Source: Bradyrhizobium sp. SZCCT0231
GTDB lineage: Bacteria > Pseudomonadota > Alphaproteobacteria > Rhizobiales > Xanthobacteraceae
DNA length: 64,000 bases
NCBI RefSeq assembly: GCF_018130245.1
Contig: NZ_JAFCKP010000001.1
Location: 124,001-188,000 of the forward strand
Direction: 5' to 3'
In this document: in pieces, positions 61,041 through 64,000 of the stretch
How the letters are laid out: every line of letters begins with the position of its first letter
Position numbering within the stretch: position 1 is the stretch's first letter
Translations under genes and position numbers: made by a program
The notes under the pieces: generated by a model
What the model was told of the DNA's origin: nothing
The model's database searches: none
Seen by the model: only the letters and a program-made list of their open reading frames with translations

Positions 61041-64000
61041 CTACTCTGCCGCGGCCGCAAAGCGGCTGTTCTCGAGCTCCGCCTCCAGCCGCGCCGTCTC
61101 GGCTGCCGCCAGCTTGACGTTGGCTTCCTTGACGTGGCCGAAGCCGCGGATCGTTTCCGGCACGCGCGCGAGCCGTGCCAGCAGCGGAATCTGCTCCGCC
61201 CTCAGCCCGGCGATCCGCTGATCGATCATGGCCAGATAATCCTCGATCAACTTTCGCTCGGTCCGCCTCTCCTCGGTACGGCCGAACGGGTCGAATGCGC
61301 CGCCGCGCAGGAACTTGAGCCTGGCCAGCACGCGGAAGGCGTGGATCATCCAGCTGACGAACTCCTGCTTCTGCAAATGCCCGGTCGCCTTGTCGCGCTT
61401 TGCGAAGATCGGCGGTGCCAGATGGTACTTCAGCGTGAAGTCGCCATCGAATTTTTCGGACACCTTCTTCGCAAAGCTGCCGTCGGTGTAGAGCCGTGCG
61501 ACCTCATACTCGTCCTTGTACGACATCAGCTTGAACAGGTTTTTCGCCACGGCTTCCGTCAGCTCGATGGACGCCGGCGAGGCGGCATTCTCCGCCTTGC
61601 GGACCCTGGCGACCGCCGCGAGATAGCGGTCGGCGTAGGCCTTGTCCTGATAGCCGGTCAGGAACTCGGCGCGGGTCGCGATGATGTCGTCGAGCGATTT
61701 CGCCGGCGCGGACGCCCTAGCCTTGAACTGGAGCACGCTGCGCACGCGCGACATGTCGTGGGCGGCGAGGCGGCCCCAGGTGAAGGCGAGCTTGTTCATC
61801 TCGATGGCGGCGCCGTTGATCTCGATGGCGCGGAGCAGGGCCTCCAGCGACAGCGGGATTGCGCCCTTCTGGAAGGCGAAGCCGAGCATGAAGGGATTGG
61901 TCGCGATGCTGTCGCCCATCAGCGCCGCGGCAATGCCTGTGGCGTCGATGATGTCGAGGTTCTTGTCGCCGATCGCATCGTGCAGGACCGTCTGCATCGT
62001 GCCCATCTCGAAATCGAGATCGGGGTTTTGCACGAAGCTCGCGGTCGGCTGCAAATCGGCGTTGATGTAGGCCTTGGTCACGCCGCGCTCGGTGCGGCTC
62101 AGCGCGGTCGGGCCAGCCGAGACGATCATGTCGCAGCCGAGGATGACATCGGCGCCGCCCGTGGTGATGCGGACCGCGGAGATGTCCTCCGGCCTCCGTG
62201 CGATGCGGACATGGCTCATCACCGCGCCGTTCTTCTGTGAGAGGCCGGTGAAGTCGAGCGCCGAGCAACCGCGGCCGTCGACATGGGCGGCCATGCCGAG
62301 CAGCGCGCCGATGGTGATGACGCCGGTGCCGCCGATGCCGGTGACGAGGATGTTGTAGGGGCCGTCCAGCTCACGCGCGGGCGGCAGCGGCAGATCGGCG
62401 AACAGCTGGCCGGAGTCCACCGCCGAGGTCTTCATCCGCTTGAGCGTGCCGCCATGCACCGTGACGAAGCTCGGGCAGAAGCCCTCGACGCAGGAAAAGT
62501 CCTTGTTGCAGTTCGACTGGTCGATCTGGCGCTTGCGGCCGAACTCGGTCTCGAGCGGCTGCACCGAGACGCAGTTGGAGGCCTGCGAGCAATCGCCGCA
62601 GCCTTCGCAGACGAGCTCGTTGATGAAGGCGCGCTTGGCCGGATCCGGGTAGAGCCCGCGCTTGCGGCGGCGGCGCTTTTCCGCGGCGCAGGTCTGGTCG
62701 TAGATGATAACCGTGAGACCCTTGATGTCCCGCAGTTCCCGCTGCACGGCATCGAGCTCGCGGCGATGATGGATGGTCGCGCCCTGCGGGAAGTAATTGC
62801 CTTCGGGGTATTTGCCTGGATCGTCCGAGACGATCGCAAGCCGCTTGACGCCTTCTGCCCAGACCTGATGCGCGATCTGGGCGACGTTGAAGGCACCTTC
62901 GGCCGGTTGGCCGCCGGTCATGGCGACGGCGTCGTTGTAGAGGATCTTGTAGGTGATGTTGATGCCGGCGGCCGAGGCCGCGCGGAGGGCGAGCAGCCCG
63001 GAATGGGTGTAGGTGCCGTCGCCGAGGTTCTGAAAAATGTGCGTCTCGGTGGTGAAGGGCGACTGGCCGATCCAGTTCACGCCCTCGGCGCCCATATGCG
63101 AGATCAGATCGGTGCGGCGGGTCGGCATGCTCAGCGCCATGCCGTGGCAGCCGATGCCGGCCATGGCGCGGCTTCCGTCGGGCACGCGCGTCGAGGAATT
63201 GTGCGGGCAGCCCGAGCAGAAGAACGGTGTGCGCGCCAGCTTGATCTGCGTGCTGGTGGTGACGGGATTGTCGAACGCCTCGAGCCGGGCGAGGCGCTGC
63301 TCCAGCACTGGGCTGTGGTGACCGAGCTTGCGCAAGCGCGCCACAAGCGCAGACGCGACAATGGTCGGCGTCAGCTCGCCCTCGCTCGGCAAGAGTGGCG
63401 CACCGCGCTCGTCGCGCTTGCCCGTGACGGTTGGGCGCCTGGACGCATCGATGTTGTAGAGGATGCGCATCAGCTGGTCTTCGATGAAGCCGCGCTTCTC
63501 CTCGACCACCAGCACGTCCTGAAGACCTTCGGCGAAACGCTTGGCGCCGCTTTCCTCCAGCGGCCAGGTCAGCGCGACCTTGTAGATGCGAAGGCCGAGA
63601 TCCTGAGCGTCCTTGTCGGTGATGCCGAGGTCGGCGAGGGCCTGGCGCAGGTCGAGATAGGCCTTGCCGGTCGCGATGATGCCGAGACGTGCCGGCTTGG
63701 AATCGAGCACGATGCGGTCGAGCTGGTTGGCGCGGGCAAAGGCCTGCACCGCGGCCATCTTCGGGCCGAACAGGCGCTTCTCGGCTTCGAGCGGCGGATC
63801 GGGCCAGCGGATGTTGAGGCCGCCGGGCGGAATCTCGAAATCGTCGGGCAGCTTGATCTGGATACGTTCGGGGTCGCTATAGATCGAGGCCGAGCTCTCC
63901 ACGGTCTCGCTGATCGCCTTGAACCCGACCCAGCAGCCGGAGAAGCGGGACAGCGCGAAGCCGTAGAGGCCGAGATCGAGATAGTCCTGCAGCGTCGCGG
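61041..64000 (-). CDS. Indolepyruvate ferredoxin oxidoreductase family protein, alpha-beta fused (5' end outside window)
   Basis: About 986 residues are visible; the frame stays open to the window edge, where the complete protein normally reaches about 1150-1170. Thiamine-diphosphate parts include CSGCPHNSSTRVPDGSRAMA and a GIGCHGMALSM segment; the iron-sulphur region is CEGCGDCSQASNCVSVQPLE and CNKDFSCVEGFCPSF; the C-terminal gamma-like domain has ITGIGGTGVI-type VTGIGGTGVITIGALLG. It decarboxylates an aryl- or branched 2-oxo acid to acyl-CoA. A GTG-derived internal start near 63902 is a false start; the true start is beyond the window. Confidence 0.93.
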   Translation of the reverse strand, partial: ATLQDYLDLGLYGFALSRFSGCWVGFKAISETVESSASIYSDPERIQIKLPDDFEIPPGGLNIRWPDPPLEAEKRLFGPKMAAVQAFARANQLDRIVLDSKPARLGIIATGKAYLDLRQALADLGITDKDAQDLGLRIYKVALTWPLEESGAKRFAEGLQDVLVVEEKRGFIEDQLMRILYNIDASRRPTVTGKRDERGAPLLPSEGELTPTIVASALVARLRKLGHHSPVLEQRLARLEAFDNPVTTSTQIKLARTPFFCSGCPHNSSTRVPDGSRAMAGIGCHGMALSMPTRRTDLISHMGAEGVNWIGQSPFTTETHIFQNLGDGTYTHSGLLALRAASAAGINITYKILYNDAVAMTGGQPAEGAFNVAQIAHQVWAEGVKRLAIVSDDPGKYPEGNYFPQGATIHHRRELDAVQRELRDIKGLTVIIYDQTCAAEKRRRRKRGLYPDPAKRAFINELVCEGCGDCSQASNCVSVQPLETEFGRKRQIDQSNCNKDFSCVEGFCPSFVTVHGGTLKRMKTSAVDSGQLFADLPLPPARELDGPYNILVTGIGGTGVITIGALLGMAAHVDGRGCSALDFTGLSQKNGAVMSHVRIARRPEDISAVRITTGGADVILGCDMIVSAGPTALSRTERGVTKAYINADLQPTASFVQNPDLDFEMGTMQTVLHDAIGDKNLDIIDATGIAAALMGDSIATNPFMLGFAFQKGAIPLSLEALLRAIEINGAAIEMNKLAFTWGRLAAHDMSRVRSVLQFKARASAPAKSLDDIIATRAEFLTGYQDKAYADRYLAAVARVRKAENAASPASIELTEAVAKNLFKLMSYKDEYEVARLYTDGSFAKKVSEKFDGDFTLKYHLAPPIFAKRDKATGHLQKQEFVSWMIHAFRVLARLKFLRGGAFDPFGRTEERRTERKLIEDYLAMIDQRIAGLRAEQIPLLARLARVPETIRGFGHVKEANVKLAAAETARLEAELENSRFAAAAE

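Noticed and set aside
1-64000. tRNA or rRNA genes, CRISPR arrays, intact insertion sequences, phage or conjugation genes
   Set aside because: Searching by eye for tRNA arms (GGTTCRAATCC-type), regularly spaced repeats and transposase/integrase domains gave only the IS481 fragment.

Overview
The window is a GC-rich alphaproteobacterial chromosome segment that reads like Bradyrhizobium or a close Bradyrhizobiaceae relative. Pointers are the protein families (P1B-5 ATPase with a hemerythrin tail, DUF6894-type small protein, Bug-type binding protein, fused indolepyruvate oxidoreductase), dense FixK-type boxes, and the palindromic intergenic repeats. I saw no tRNA, rRNA, CRISPR array or intact insertion sequence.

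Layout. (1) 1-3.2 kb: the end of a peptide/nickel-type ABC importer operon, followed by an IS481-family transposase remnant. (2) 3.6-31 kb: a 28-kb microoxic/stress island. It holds small exported proteins, a GH17 beta-glucan enzyme, CBS-BON and universal stress proteins, PEP synthase, an ATPase-less ABC-type membrane protein, a GH1 glucosidase with a PfkB kinase, Hsp20, ChaB, a GroEL paralogue, an FtsH paralogue, an MgtA-like ATPase, a cytochrome c'-like protein, an EF-hand exported protein, a P1B-5 ATPase fused to hemerythrin, and a ferric-reductase-like flavoprotein. Seventeen 14-bp sites of the form TTG(A/C)-N6-(T/G)CAA lie in this stretch. All but one lie about 54-71 bp (one also 36 bp) from a plausible start codon, so the island is very probably a block of FixK/FNR-type targets. 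(3) 32-38 kb: CaiB-type CoA transferase, two M20 peptidases and an MFS transporter, with palindromic repeats. (4) 37.7-42.2 kb: a TonB receptor-PepSY-small membrane protein operon divergent from a TetR regulator. (5) 42.3-50.3 kb: mixed metabolic genes: a coupled pair of unknown function, Bug protein, Nudix, VOC protein, PuuD-like urate oxidase, sorbosone dehydrogenase-like protein and an SDR. (6) 50.5-54.4 kb: cyoABCD quinol oxidase operon. (7) 54.6-64 kb: exported SNase-like protein, GMC oxidoreductase with small subunit, HtrA-like protease, KstD-like flavoprotein, and a 5'-truncated indolepyruvate oxidoreductase.

Working idea for the island (inference): when oxygen falls, one regulator turns on chaperones and membrane proteolysis, metal and iron redox handling, stress sensors, and a carbon branch that releases glucose from beta-glucans and adjusts the lower glycolytic/PEP node. 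The most distinctive unit is 28.0-32.4 kb, where a Met-rich EF-hand exported protein, a P1B-5 ATPase with a hemerythrin domain and a ferric-reductase-like flavoprotein are co-oriented behind two boxes.
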